DNA of 41,568 bases from an uncultured Flavobacteriaceae bacterium (lineage in GTDB: Bacteria; Bacteroidota; Bacteroidia; Flavobacteriales; Flavobacteriaceae), in the NCBI GenBank assembly GCA_937936275.1, contig CALHCJ010000012.1, forward strand, positions 1-41,568. Direction: 5' to 3'. The notes under the pieces were generated by a model. That model was not told the DNA's origin and ran no database searches. It saw only the letters and a program-made list of their open reading frames with translations. The translations under genes and the position numbers were made by a program. Positions 16,301 to 24,946 of the stretch are shown here, in pieces (position 1 is the stretch's first letter; each line of letters opens with the position of its first letter).

Positions 16301-17089
16301 TCAAAAATCTAAATACTCAATGTCTATATTATTATTTTCACTAGCTAAGAAACTAGCTAGTATTTCTACATCACTGTTCGTATAAAACTGATGTTCTCTT
16401 TTTTGGTTAGATGTATCGCTTAAATCGTACTGTTCTAAAATAGCTTTTGTTTGTCGGGCAACCGCCTCGCCCGAATCAATAATTTTTATATTCGCAGGAA
16501 GAATTTCTTTAAGTACTGGTATCAAATATGGGTAATGCGTACAGCCCAAAACCAAATAATCAATACCTTCGTCTAGCATCGGTTTTAAATATTTCTGCAA
16601 CAAGGCCTTGGTGGTATTTGTTTGTATTTCTCCCTGTTCTATCAAAGGTACCAAACCTGTGCCCTCTTGTTCAATAATTTGAATTCCGTAGGCATGATTT
16701 TCACTAGTACTATGAAATAAGCTACTGGCCAGAGTTCCTTTCGTTGCTAGTACCCCTACCCTCTTAGATTGTGATTGTAAAGCCGCAGGTTTGATCGCTG
16801 GCTCAATACCGATGAACGGCACATCATATTCTTTTCGAAGAAATGAAATCGCATTTGTGGTAGCTGTATTACATGCAACGACTATTAGTTTGCATTCTTT
16901 TTTTAAAAGAAGTTCAGTATTCTTAATACTTAACTGAAGGATCTGTTCTGCTGTTTTTTCTCCGTAAGGTGCATTTTTACTATCTGCTAGATAAATGGTG
17001 TTCTCTTCAGGTAGTAGGCTATGAATCTCCTTCCAGATGGAAGTTCCACCAATGCCAGAATCAAAAATACCAATCGATCGGTTGCTCAT
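16301..17089 (-). CDS. murI: Glutamate racemase
   Basis: The track start at 17137 overlaps the upstream phosphatase gene; the Met at 17089 (MSNRSIGIFDSGIGGTSIWKEI) fits the family and gives 262 residues. The two catalytic cysteines are in 'LIVVACNTATTNAIS' and 'YLVLGCTHYPYLIPVL', with 'FDSGIGG' at the N-terminus and 'IDSGEAVARQ' near the end. It makes D-glutamate for peptidoglycan in the cytoplasm. It begins 7 bp after the stop of the phosphatase gene, so the two are probably co-transcribed. Confidence 0.96.
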   Translation of the reverse strand: MSNRSIGIFDSGIGGTSIWKEIHSLLPEENTIYLADSKNAPYGEKTAEQILQLSIKNTELLLKKECKLIVVACNTATTNAISFLRKEYDVPFIGIEPAIKPAALQSQSKRVGVLATKGTLASSLFHSTSENHAYGIQIIEQEGTGLVPLIEQGEIQTNTTKALLQKYLKPMLDEGIDYLVLGCTHYPYLIPVLKEILPANIKIIDSGEAVARQTKAILEQYDLSDTSNQKREHQFYTNSDVEILASFLASENNNIDIEYLDF

Positions 17090-17096
17090 AAACAGT

Positions 17097-18767
17097 CTAT
17101 TCCAACACCTCAACAATAGGTTTTCCAGTAGTTCCATTAGGAAAAGCGATTCCCAATAACGATGCCAAGGTAGGAGCGATATCGGGTATTTCAGTTCGTG
17201 CCACTGTACTACCCTGCTTTATTCCCTTCCCATAAAATAATAACGGAACATGCGTATCGTAAATCTGTGGTGACCCATGCGTTGACCCTGTATTATGATA
17301 ACTAATAAATCCAGGTCGGAGCACGATAAAAATATCTCCTGAACGCTTTTGGTTATATCCATTTTGTAAAATGTAGGGTATGCCAGAAACGTAATTATTA
17401 TTCCACATTTGTTGACCTGTATAAACACGATCAATACTATCGTATGTTAACAGCTCTGTCGCAATAATTTCTTGTGCCTTCGCCAAGTCCATATCCAAGT
17501 TTTTTACAATTTTATGATCGAGAAAAAACTGGTAATTGGAAAAATTTTTAACCACGTCTGCGGTTCCAAAACTATATTTCAAGAACTCATTAAACCGTTC
17601 CTGCATCGCTTTTGAATCGAAGTATCCTGCCGGTATTTTCTGATCTTTCAAATATGCAGGCACATCAATGGCACCATGATCTGCAGTTAGAAAGACCGTA
17701 TACTCACCCTTTCCAACCTTTCTATCTAGAGCTTTAAAAAACCTTTCCAAATCAGCATCTAGTCTGATGTACGTGTCTTCAACTTCTTTTGAATTAACCC
17801 CGTATTTATGCCCTACATAATCAGTGCTTGAAAAACTAACCGCTAAAAAATCTGTGATTTCGTCTCCTCCCAAAAGTTCTTTTTCAAGAGCTTCTATAGC
17901 AAAATCAGCAGTCAAACTATTTCCATAAGGTGTAGCTCTCAACCCATCATACTTTCCATTCGTATCCCAATTCTTTTCAAGATCGTGCGGAAATACACTG
18001 GTAGTTTCTCCTTCAGATAAACCTTCGTAAAGGTTTTCATCTATTCCACTCTCTGCATAGCTATTGATATCTTTTGCTGAATTCCAAGCTTTCTTATACT
18101 TACTGAAATGATCTGCTTTATTATAATCAAGAACCCATTTCGGAAGTTGTGTCATGTAAAAAGTACTTGTTATCCAATTACCTCTATCACCACCTTCAAA
18201 CCAGTATGCCGCGTTTGCGGTATGACCACCAGGGAGCACAGCACCACGATCTTTTAACGCGATTGCAATAGTTTTACTTCTCATCTGCGTATGCAGTCGT
18301 AATTCATCAGTTATTGTGGTAACATTCATTCGGTGCGGAGACATTTTCCCCGCATCAGATGTGGTGCCTACAGAATTAAAGGTTTCATCAGAAGCACAGT
18401 ATACTTCCTTATCTAATTGCTTATCATACCAATTATTACCTATAATACCATGAGTTGCAGGAGTAGTGCCAGTATAAATAGAAGAATGCCCCGGGCCAGT
18501 GCTCGTAGGTGCATAATTGAAATGATTATTCTTGCAATTATAGCCTTCATTTACTAGCCGCTTAAATCCGTTGTTCCCATATTGATCCCAAAAACGAGTT
18601 AGATAATCATACCGCATTTGATCAACAACGATACCCACCACCAATTTAGGCGAGACCTTCAAATCAGTATTTGACTCTTCTTTTGACTTCTTTTGAGCAG
18701 TTGTTTCCAAAACGCCAAAAAGAATAAAAAATAAGACAAAAATTAGTAGTGAATTTTTCTTTTGCAT
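17097..18767 (-). CDS. pafA: PafA-type secreted alkaline phosphatase
   Basis: 556 residues with a signal peptide (MQKKNSLLIFVLFFILFGVLETTAQ). 'LVVGIVVDQMRYDYLTRFWDQYG' provides the first metal-binding Asp, 'YAPTSTGPGHSSIYTGTTPATHGIIGNNW' holds the Thr nucleophile, 'IALKDRGAVLPGGHTANAAYWF' matches the K-x-R pair that marks PafA, and 'SSTDYVGHKYG' and 'FLTADHGA' supply the remaining metal ligands. PafA from Elizabethkingia is a zinc-dependent, periplasmic, broad phosphomonoesterase. The K-x-R motif favours a monoesterase over a nucleotide pyrophosphatase/phosphodiesterase. Probably secreted to the periplasm to release phosphate. First gene of a two-gene unit with murI. Confidence 0.9.
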   Translation of the reverse strand: MQKKNSLLIFVLFFILFGVLETTAQKKSKEESNTDLKVSPKLVVGIVVDQMRYDYLTRFWDQYGNNGFKRLVNEGYNCKNNHFNYAPTSTGPGHSSIYTGTTPATHGIIGNNWYDKQLDKEVYCASDETFNSVGTTSDAGKMSPHRMNVTTITDELRLHTQMRSKTIAIALKDRGAVLPGGHTANAAYWFEGGDRGNWITSTFYMTQLPKWVLDYNKADHFSKYKKAWNSAKDINSYAESGIDENLYEGLSEGETTSVFPHDLEKNWDTNGKYDGLRATPYGNSLTADFAIEALEKELLGGDEITDFLAVSFSSTDYVGHKYGVNSKEVEDTYIRLDADLERFFKALDRKVGKGEYTVFLTADHGAIDVPAYLKDQKIPAGYFDSKAMQERFNEFLKYSFGTADVVKNFSNYQFFLDHKIVKNLDMDLAKAQEIIATELLTYDSIDRVYTGQQMWNNNYVSGIPYILQNGYNQKRSGDIFIVLRPGFISYHNTGSTHGSPQIYDTHVPLLFYGKGIKQGSTVARTEIPDIAPTLASLLGIAFPNGTTGKPIVEVLE

Positions 18768-18879
18768 AGTGCTATTTTTTGAAAGCGTAAAAGTAAATAA
18801 AATACCCTTTTAAAATTTAAATAGGAGTTAAGAGAATGTTTTATTCTTATTTTTACGTAATGATATCTAATCTCATTTC

Positions 18880-19617
18880 ATGAAATATTTAGCTGATATT
18901 GGAGGCTATGCCATAATGGTTTTCGATTTATTCAAAAAGCCTACAAAATGGAGAATCATGAAGAATTTGATTCTAAAAGAGATTGACGAACTCATCTTCG
19001 GGTCGTTAGGTATTATTGTTTTTATTTCTTTCTTTATTGGAGCGGTAGTTTCTATTCAAACCGCAATGAATCTTACTAGTGATTTGATTCCAAAAAATTT
19101 GATAGGTTTTGCTACACGTCAATCCATCATTTTGGAATTTGCCCCTACCTTTTGTTCGGTAATTATGGCGGGTAAAGTAGGTTCTTTTATTACCTCTAGC
19201 ATTGGCACTATGCGTGTAACCGAGCAAATTGATGCCTTAGAAGTGATGGGTGTAAATGCTTTGAATTATCTCGTTTTTCCAAAAATTGTAGCCATGATGC
19301 TTTATCCTTTTATTATTTCAGTAGCAATGTACGTTGGTATTTTTGGCGGATGGTTTGCTGGTGTATTTGGGGGGTTTATTACAAGTGCGGACTTTGTTGA
19401 GGGGGTCACCATGGATTTCATTCCGTTTCACGTTACCTATTCCTTCATCAAAACTTTTGTGTTCGCATTTCTTCTAGCTACCATACCTTCCTATCATGGC
19501 TTTTATATGAAAGGCGGAGCACTAGAAGTAGGAAAAGCGAGTACTACTTCTTTCGTATGGACAAGTGTGGTAATCATTATAACCAATTATGTACTAACAC
19601 AACTATTACTAACCTAA
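18880..19617 (+). CDS. MlaE-family ABC transporter permease
   Basis: 245 residues. It matches the MlaE/YrbE family: 'IFISFFIGAVVSIQTAMNL', 'QSIILEFAPTFCSVIMAGKVGSFITSSIGTMRVTEQIDALEVMGVNALNYLVFPKIVAMMLYPFIIS', and several hydrophobic helices. In Mla-type systems this inner-membrane subunit works with an MlaF ATPase and an MCE-domain protein to move phospholipids between membranes. The ATPase gene overlaps its stop codon by one base (TAATG), so translation is coupled. No MCE gene is in the neighbourhood. Confidence 0.9.
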   Translation: MKYLADIGGYAIMVFDLFKKPTKWRIMKNLILKEIDELIFGSLGIIVFISFFIGAVVSIQTAMNLTSDLIPKNLIGFATRQSIILEFAPTFCSVIMAGKVGSFITSSIGTMRVTEQIDALEVMGVNALNYLVFPKIVAMMLYPFIISVAMYVGIFGGWFAGVFGGFITSADFVEGVTMDFIPFHVTYSFIKTFVFAFLLATIPSYHGFYMKGGALEVGKASTTSFVWTSVVIIITNYVLTQLLLT

Positions 19618-20384
19618 TGATAGAAGTAGAAAATATACATAAATCTTTTGGTGATGCCCATATATTAAAGGGAATTACCACAACTTTTGATACAGGGAAG
19701 ACCAATCTAATTATTGGACAAAGTGGGTCAGGTAAAACTGTTTTCTTAAAATGTTTGTTAGGGTTATTTACGCCCACCGAGGGAGCGATTAAATACGACG
19801 GGCAGAATTTTTCTGAACTTTCAAGTCAAGACCAGCGGGCGCTGAAAGAAGATATGGGAATGGTTTTTCAAGGTAGTGCACTTTTTGATGGTCTAACTGT
19901 GGCAGGAAACGTAATGTTTCCTTTAGAAATGTTTACCAAGCTTGCCAAGTCTGAAATGGAAGATCGTGTTAATATCGTTTTGAATAGAGTAAATCTAGTT
20001 GATGCACATCATAAATTTCCCTCTGAAATATCAGGAGGGATGCAGAAAAGGGTCGCTATAGCTCGCGCTATCGTTATGAATCCGCAATATTTATTTTGTG
20101 ATGAACCTAATTCTGGATTAGACCCCAGAACGGCTATAGTAATCGATAATCTGATCAAAGAAATTACAGAAGAGTATAATATTACTACGGTGATCAATAC
20201 GCACGATATGAATTCTGTAATGGAAATTGGAGAGAAAATTCTTTTCTTGAAAGACGGACTTAAAGAATGGGAAGGCACCAAGAACGAAATTTTCAAAACC
20301 GATAACAAGGCTGTAACTGATTTTGTTTACTCTTCAGAACTCTTTAAGAAGGTTCGTCAAATGTATATTGAAGAGCGAAATTAA
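19617..20384 (+). CDS. MlaF-like ABC transporter ATP-binding protein
   Basis: The track start at 19557 is too early; ATG at 19617 (MIEVENIHKSFGDAHILKG) is right and gives 255 residues. Walker A 'LIIGQSGSGKTVFLKCL', Q-loop 'GMVFQGSALFDGLTVAGNVMFPL', signature 'SGGMQKRVAIARAI', Walker B 'YLFCDEPNSGLDP' and switch His 'INTHDMNS' are all present. The Asn after DEP and the overall pattern fit MlaF/Ttg2A-type ATPases. It works with the preceding permease. Its TAA stop shares the bases TTAA with the stop of the convergent DUF389 gene. Confidence 0.92.
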   Translation: MIEVENIHKSFGDAHILKGITTTFDTGKTNLIIGQSGSGKTVFLKCLLGLFTPTEGAIKYDGQNFSELSSQDQRALKEDMGMVFQGSALFDGLTVAGNVMFPLEMFTKLAKSEMEDRVNIVLNRVNLVDAHHKFPSEISGGMQKRVAIARAIVMNPQYLFCDEPNSGLDPRTAIVIDNLIKEITEEYNITTVINTHDMNSVMEIGEKILFLKDGLKEWEGTKNEIFKTDNKAVTDFVYSSELFKKVRQMYIEERN

Positions 20385-21850
20385 TCTTGAATAATTTCTG
20401 TCAACAAAATCGTACTATCCTTTAAACGCACTTTCAACCAACGATGCAATTTCTTAGCATCTTTAACAACATCCACTCTTTTTGCATTACGCTTCCATTT
20501 CGCTTCAAACACCGAGACAGTATCTAATTTTTTAAAGTCCGTTCGAATCGCATTTGAAAATGCCAAATATTCGAGATTCTCGTAATTCGTTTGCGCTTCT
20601 GCGCTGATATCTTGAAAAGGAATCTGCTTTGCGTTCAACTTATTTAAACGCTTTAACTCTGATTCTAACAATCGTATTTTTTCGTCTTTTCCTAAAATCT
20701 CATTTTTTTGTGTTTGATATAGCTCTTCTACATATTTTAACTGACTACCTTGCTCGTTTTGAGAGCCTTGAATAATTTTCAACCCACAATTATCAAGGTC
20801 GTCGTAGTTTCTCATATTAGCTTCCCACGTGGCAATAACTCCGTCTGGAATGCTCTCATTGCCCATAAATATTAATTCAATTGTAGAAGCCTCATCTCTA
20901 TTATAATTCAAAACTGATAAATCTTTTAAGAATCGGCCATCCTTAATAAATTTATAAGGCATAATATTTTCCTCTATAAACGAGTTAGCATCACTTTTGA
21001 ACTTAAACTCTTGCAAAACACCCCAAAAAATATAGCCTGAAGGAATCATTACTGCAAGAGCAGTTAGCGAAACCAAACGGGCTATTAACCTTCGCCTTTT
21101 GGAATTTGCATAGCGAACCATAGGAAAACGGAGCAATTTCAATACTAAAAAAGTAGCTAAGGCAATGAAAATAGTATTGATACCGAAAAGCAACATTGCA
21201 CCACCTGCGTAAGTCCAATTACCGATTGCCAAACCAAATCCTACGGTACAGAGAGGAGGCATCAACGCAGTAGCAATTGCAACACCAAAAATAACACTAG
21301 CTATTGTTCCTTTTTTAGCGCGAGCTATTACTAGGGCTAAACCACCAAAAAACGCGATTAGTACGTCACGAATATCGGGCTTTGTTCTGGCTAAAAGTTC
21401 AGATGACTCTTCTTGCAAAGGAAATATAGCAAAAAATAAGTATGCAGTTAGAACACTTAAAACCACCATAACTGCTAAATTCTTAAGCGATCTTCTTAAC
21501 GTATCAATATCATTAATGGCAAGTGACATACCGAGACCCAAAATAGGACCCATGAGTGGAGAAATTAACATCGCACCAATTACAACAGCAGTGGAGTTAG
21601 CATTTAACCCGACAGATGCTATAAAGATTGAGCAAATCAAAATCCATGACGTATGCCCTTTGAAGGGAATATCAGCAATAATAGCCTCTTTTGTAGCTTC
21701 TTGATCCGTATTCGTTCGAATATCTAAGAGCTCTTTCAGAAACTTTCTGGTGCTTCCTAGTAATCCCTCAAAATCTTTTTGGACTTCCTTTTTACTTTCA
21801 ATAGGTTCCTCCGTTGGGGTGACTTGGTCTTGATTTATATCTTCACTCAT
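20381..21850 (-). CDS. DUF389 family membrane protein
   Basis: 489 residues. The DUF389 membrane core is evident: 'WILICSIFIASVGLNANSTAVVIGAMLISPLMGPILGLGMSLAINDIDTLRRSLKNL' and 'ALVIARAKKGTIASVIFGVAIATALMPPLCTVGFGLAIGNW', followed by further helices and a charged C-terminal region (about residues 290-489) with a coiled-coil-like stretch 'KNEILGKDEKIRLLESELKRLNKLNAKQ'. The function of DUF389 proteins is not established. It follows the mannose-1-phosphate guanylyltransferase gene by 2 bp, so the two are co-transcribed, and converges on the MlaF-like gene with a 4-base overlap. Confidence 0.88.
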   Translation of the reverse strand: MSEDINQDQVTPTEEPIESKKEVQKDFEGLLGSTRKFLKELLDIRTNTDQEATKEAIIADIPFKGHTSWILICSIFIASVGLNANSTAVVIGAMLISPLMGPILGLGMSLAINDIDTLRRSLKNLAVMVVLSVLTAYLFFAIFPLQEESSELLARTKPDIRDVLIAFFGGLALVIARAKKGTIASVIFGVAIATALMPPLCTVGFGLAIGNWTYAGGAMLLFGINTIFIALATFLVLKLLRFPMVRYANSKRRRLIARLVSLTALAVMIPSGYIFWGVLQEFKFKSDANSFIEENIMPYKFIKDGRFLKDLSVLNYNRDEASTIELIFMGNESIPDGVIATWEANMRNYDDLDNCGLKIIQGSQNEQGSQLKYVEELYQTQKNEILGKDEKIRLLESELKRLNKLNAKQIPFQDISAEAQTNYENLEYLAFSNAIRTDFKKLDTVSVFEAKWKRNAKRVDVVKDAKKLHRWLKVRLKDSTILLTEIIQD

Positions 21851-21852
21851 AT

Positions 21853-22932
21853 TTAAGCGTATTCGTTTCCGAATTTATCTTTAACCTTATTAAGAACTTG
21901 TTTGATATCTTGTTCTTTTGATTTAGGATAAATTAGAAGAACTTCTTCTTTATCAACAATAATATAATCATTTAGTCCGTCTACCACCACAACTTTACCT
22001 TTTGGAGAACGAATCATGTTACCACTGGCATCTTCGGAAATAATTCTACTATTCACAACTGCATTATTGCTATTGTCTTTGTCAAGTTTGTCGTACAGAG
22101 AACCCCAGGTGCCCAAATCGTTCCAGCCAAAGGTTGCAGGAAGTACAAAAATGGATTTTGAATTTTCCAGAATTGCGTAATCTATTGATATATTTTCGGC
22201 CTTCGGATAGTTCTCTTTTATAAACTTAGATTCATCTGACGTATTATAACAGGACATTCCTGATTCAAACAAATCGAATTGTTTCTTTTGGTAGGCTTTA
22301 AAGGCATTTACAATAGTTTTCACACTCCACATAAAGATTCCTGCATTCCAAAGAAAATTGCCTTGTGCCAAAAACTCCTTTGCAGTCTCATAATCTGGTT
22401 TCTCTCTGAATTGATCTACTTTTTTGAGTTCCGTGCTGCTATCTTTCTGAAATTCAATGTATCCAAAACCCGTATTTGGAAAAGATGGTTTTATACCCAA
22501 GGTACAGAGCACCTCTTCTTTTTCGCATTTTTCAAAGCAGGTAGTAACGTCTTGGGCAAACGCTTCCTCATCCTCAATCCAGTGATCACTTGGTGCAACA
22601 ATCATCACCCCATCAGGATTCATTTTCTGAATTTTCATCGCTGCATACAAAATGCAGGGAGCTGTATTCCGCATTGCTGGCTCTAAAACCACCTGCTCCT
22701 GTTTAACCAGAGGTAATTGTTCTAAAACCAAATCATTATACCGCTCGTTAGTAAGAATCAGAATATTCTCGGTAGGCACAAATTTATTTAGTCTTTTAAA
22801 GGTCTTCTGAATAAGTGTATCACCAGTACCCAACATATCATGAAACTGTTTCGGATAATTAGAGGTACTTATAGGCCAAAATCGAGACCCGACCCCACCG
22901 GCCATTAAAACTGCGTAATAATTCTTATTCAT
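21853..22932 (-). CDS. manC: Mannose-1-phosphate guanylyltransferase
   Basis: 359 residues, containing only the nucleotidyltransferase part (no fused isomerase domain). The pyrophosphorylase signature 'YAVLMAGGVGSRFWPISTSNYPKQFHDML' and 'VVLEPAMRNTAPCILYAAMKI', 'MIVAPSDHWIEDEEAF' and 'FGWNDLGTWGSLYDKL' are characteristic of ManC/GMP enzymes. It makes GDP-mannose for surface glycans, cytoplasmic. Upstream is the SprT-like gene (45 bp gap); downstream is the DUF389 gene (2 bp gap). Confidence 0.94.
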   Translation of the reverse strand: MNKNYYAVLMAGGVGSRFWPISTSNYPKQFHDMLGTGDTLIQKTFKRLNKFVPTENILILTNERYNDLVLEQLPLVKQEQVVLEPAMRNTAPCILYAAMKIQKMNPDGVMIVAPSDHWIEDEEAFAQDVTTCFEKCEKEEVLCTLGIKPSFPNTGFGYIEFQKDSSTELKKVDQFREKPDYETAKEFLAQGNFLWNAGIFMWSVKTIVNAFKAYQKKQFDLFESGMSCYNTSDESKFIKENYPKAENISIDYAILENSKSIFVLPATFGWNDLGTWGSLYDKLDKDNSNNAVVNSRIISEDASGNMIRSPKGKVVVVDGLNDYIIVDKEEVLLIYPKSKEQDIKQVLNKVKDKFGNEYA

Positions 22933-22977
22933 TCTTATATTTTTTTAAGCTCAGCCAAACTATTCGTACTGACCTGT

Positions 22978-23577
22978 TCAATTTATAGGTTCCACCTCAG
23001 CATTTGGTTGAAAAAGATAAATCTTACCAGAATTTAGTTCAACGCATTCATAACGTTTGATACGGCGGTTACCCTTCTTGTAAATTTTTCCGTTGTACAA
23101 TCGAAAAACACTTCCTAAAGGTAATTCAAAAACGTACGATTTATCGCTATGTTGTTCATCATAACATTTTAAAGCAACTGATAGTTTTGCATCAGTACTA
23201 CTACTAGCTTTGGGATTTTTGAAGTGTTTTGCTAATAGAGGTAGTAATTTCGAAGGAAATACTTCTGGTCGAATAAAAGGTAGCATCAAACGTTGAAATG
23301 TATGTTTCCATTCATGACCGTGAGGTTTAATTCGTCTACCATACTTTTCAAAAGCTACCAAATGAGCTATCTCATGGATTAGTGTTATCAAGAATCGATA
23401 CTGGTTGAGAGTAGCATTTACGGTAATTTGATGCCTTCCATCAGGCATTTGTCGATAATCTCCGTGTCTTGTGACCCGTTCATTGACTATTTTCAAATGA
23501 ACGCCAGTCTCTTTAATCAACTGTAGACAAGAAGCTACAGCACGTTCTGGCAGATATTTTTTTAGGATGTTATCCAT
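22978..23577 (-). CDS. SprT-like domain protein
   Basis: The track adds 37 codons; the Met at 23577 (MDNILKKYLPERAVASCLQLI) is the sensible start and gives 199 residues. The zinc-protease motif is 'FLITLIHEIAHLVAFEKYG' (HEIAH) followed by 'KPHGHEWKHTFQRLM', the SprT layout in which the downstream His provides the third ligand. The family includes the DNA-protein crosslink protease SPRTN, but the role of the bacterial small forms is not settled. The C-terminal part has 'FRLYNGKIYKKGNRRIKRYECVELNSGKIYLFQPNAEVEPI', a small beta domain without the usual zinc-ribbon cysteines. Divergent from the cyclophilin gene, 55 bp away. Confidence 0.87.
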   Translation of the reverse strand: MDNILKKYLPERAVASCLQLIKETGVHLKIVNERVTRHGDYRQMPDGRHQITVNATLNQYRFLITLIHEIAHLVAFEKYGRRIKPHGHEWKHTFQRLMLPFIRPEVFPSKLLPLLAKHFKNPKASSSTDAKLSVALKCYDEQHSDKSYVFELPLGSVFRLYNGKIYKKGNRRIKRYECVELNSGKIYLFQPNAEVEPIN

Positions 23578-23632
23578 CGTGAACAAAAATAGTACTTTTA
23601 AGCTTCCTCGATTCATTAAAATCAAGATCGAA

Positions 23633-24256
23633 ATGAAAAAAATAAGCCTGTTTTTACTGATTATTCTATTTGTAAGTTGCGGACCCAAATTGTTTCAATC
23701 GAAGTGGACAAAAGAAGTAGCCCCTGAAAAATATGTTGCAAGATTTGAGACTTCAAAAGGCAATTTTGATATTGAAGTAGAACGAAAGTGGAGTCCAAAA
23801 GCAGCCGATCGCTTTTTTCAATTGGTGAAATACAAGTATTTTGAAAATGCAGTCTTTTACAGAGTAATTCCGGAATTTGTAGCCCAATTTGGAAGTCGCG
23901 ATACTTTATCACTTCGTTTATGGAATACATTTAAAGTACCTGATGAAAGGGTGATCTTAGGAAATGAATTAGGAACACTCAGCTTTGCAAGAAGTGAAAA
24001 AAAGACTAGAACTTCGCAATTATACATCAACCTCAAAAATAATTCAAGACTAGATACATTAGATTACAACGGTGTCAAAGGATTTCCTGCTTTTGGTAGA
24101 GTAACTCAAGGTATGGATGTAGTCTCACAGCTATATTCCGGATACGAAGGTAAATCAGCTGCCAAATTAGATCTTTTGTATTCTGATAAGAACAAGTTCT
24201 TTGCAGAATTTCCTAAACTAGATTCAATTCGAACTGCTTATTTTATTAGCAAGTAG
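23633..24256 (+). CDS. Cyclophilin-type peptidyl-prolyl isomerase, lipoprotein
   Basis: The track start at 23567 lies in the divergent promoter region; ATG at 23633 gives MKKISLFLLIILFVSCGPKLF, a lipoprotein signal with a lipobox Cys, and 207 residues. Cyclophilin features: 'YVARFETSKGNFDIEVERKWSPKAADRFFQLVKYKYFENAVFYRVIPEFVAQFG' and 'GTLSFARSEKKTRTSQLYINLKNN', 'FPAFGRVTQGMDVVSQLYSGY'. The active-site Arg (FYRVI) and Gln (VAQFG) are present. It acts in the periplasm, anchored in a membrane, as a proline isomerase or chaperone. Confidence 0.9.
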   Translation: MKKISLFLLIILFVSCGPKLFQSKWTKEVAPEKYVARFETSKGNFDIEVERKWSPKAADRFFQLVKYKYFENAVFYRVIPEFVAQFGSRDTLSLRLWNTFKVPDERVILGNELGTLSFARSEKKTRTSQLYINLKNNSRLDTLDYNGVKGFPAFGRVTQGMDVVSQLYSGYEGKSAAKLDLLYSDKNKFFAEFPKLDSIRTAYFISK

Positions 24257-24268
24257 ACATTTTGAAGC

Positions 24269-24946
24269 TTAGGGCGTAGAACTAGATACTTGTAATAGCT
24301 TTCCATTATATAGCTTATTTCCGGTCAGAGCAAAATCTTTGATATAATTAGCCATTTCTAGCGCAGTAATTGGAGCTTGGTATCCAGGAAATGCTTCTTC
24401 CAGCATTTCAGTTTGTACCGCGCCTAAAGCTAACACGTTAAAAGAGGGACCCGTTTCTTTAAACTCCTCCGCCCATAATTCCGTTAAAGTTATTACGGCA
24501 GCTTTACTTGAACTGTAGGCTGAGAGTCCGGGGAATTTCATACTCCCTTGAACTCCCCCCATAGAACTTATAGTTACCACATGTGCATCTTTAGGCATTT
24601 TTGGTAAAACTACTTGCGTCATGCTTGAGACTCCGAATACATTTACTTTATAAACTTCTTCGAATTCAAATGCAGTTGTCTCTAAGAAAGGCTTATTCAG
24701 TAATCTGCCTGCATTGTTGATCAGAATATCAACAGAAGTCCAACTCGTCAAATAATCTTTAAGCTTCTGTAGATCAGAAGTATTGGAAAGATCAAACGGA
24801 AAAGTGGCAATATTTTCATGTCCTAAATCTGTTATTGGCTTATCATTTCGAGACAAAGCCAGCACCTGATGTCCTTCGTTTGCAAAAAGTTTAGCGAGCT
24901 CAAATCCGATACCTCTGCTAGCTCCTGTTATAATTACGTTCGCCAT
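24269..24946 (-). CDS. Short-chain dehydrogenase/reductase (SDR)
   Basis: 225 residues, classical SDR. The NAD(P)-binding motif is 'VIITGASRGIGFELAKLF', followed by 'ILINNAGRLLNKPF' (NNAG), the catalytic Ser in 'HVVTISSMGGVQG' and Tyr-x3-Lys in 'LSAYSSSKAAVITL'. The Ser and Arg after the glycine-rich loop and the LSRN segment suggest NADPH preference (inference). The substrate is unknown. Its ATG follows directly after the stop codon of the M28 peptidase gene (TAA-ATG), so the two are translationally coupled. Confidence 0.9.
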   Translation of the reverse strand: MANVIITGASRGIGFELAKLFANEGHQVLALSRNDKPITDLGHENIATFPFDLSNTSDLQKLKDYLTSWTSVDILINNAGRLLNKPFLETTAFEFEEVYKVNVFGVSSMTQVVLPKMPKDAHVVTISSMGGVQGSMKFPGLSAYSSSKAAVITLTELWAEEFKETGPSFNVLALGAVQTEMLEEAFPGYQAPITALEMANYIKDFALTGNKLYNGKLLQVSSSTP

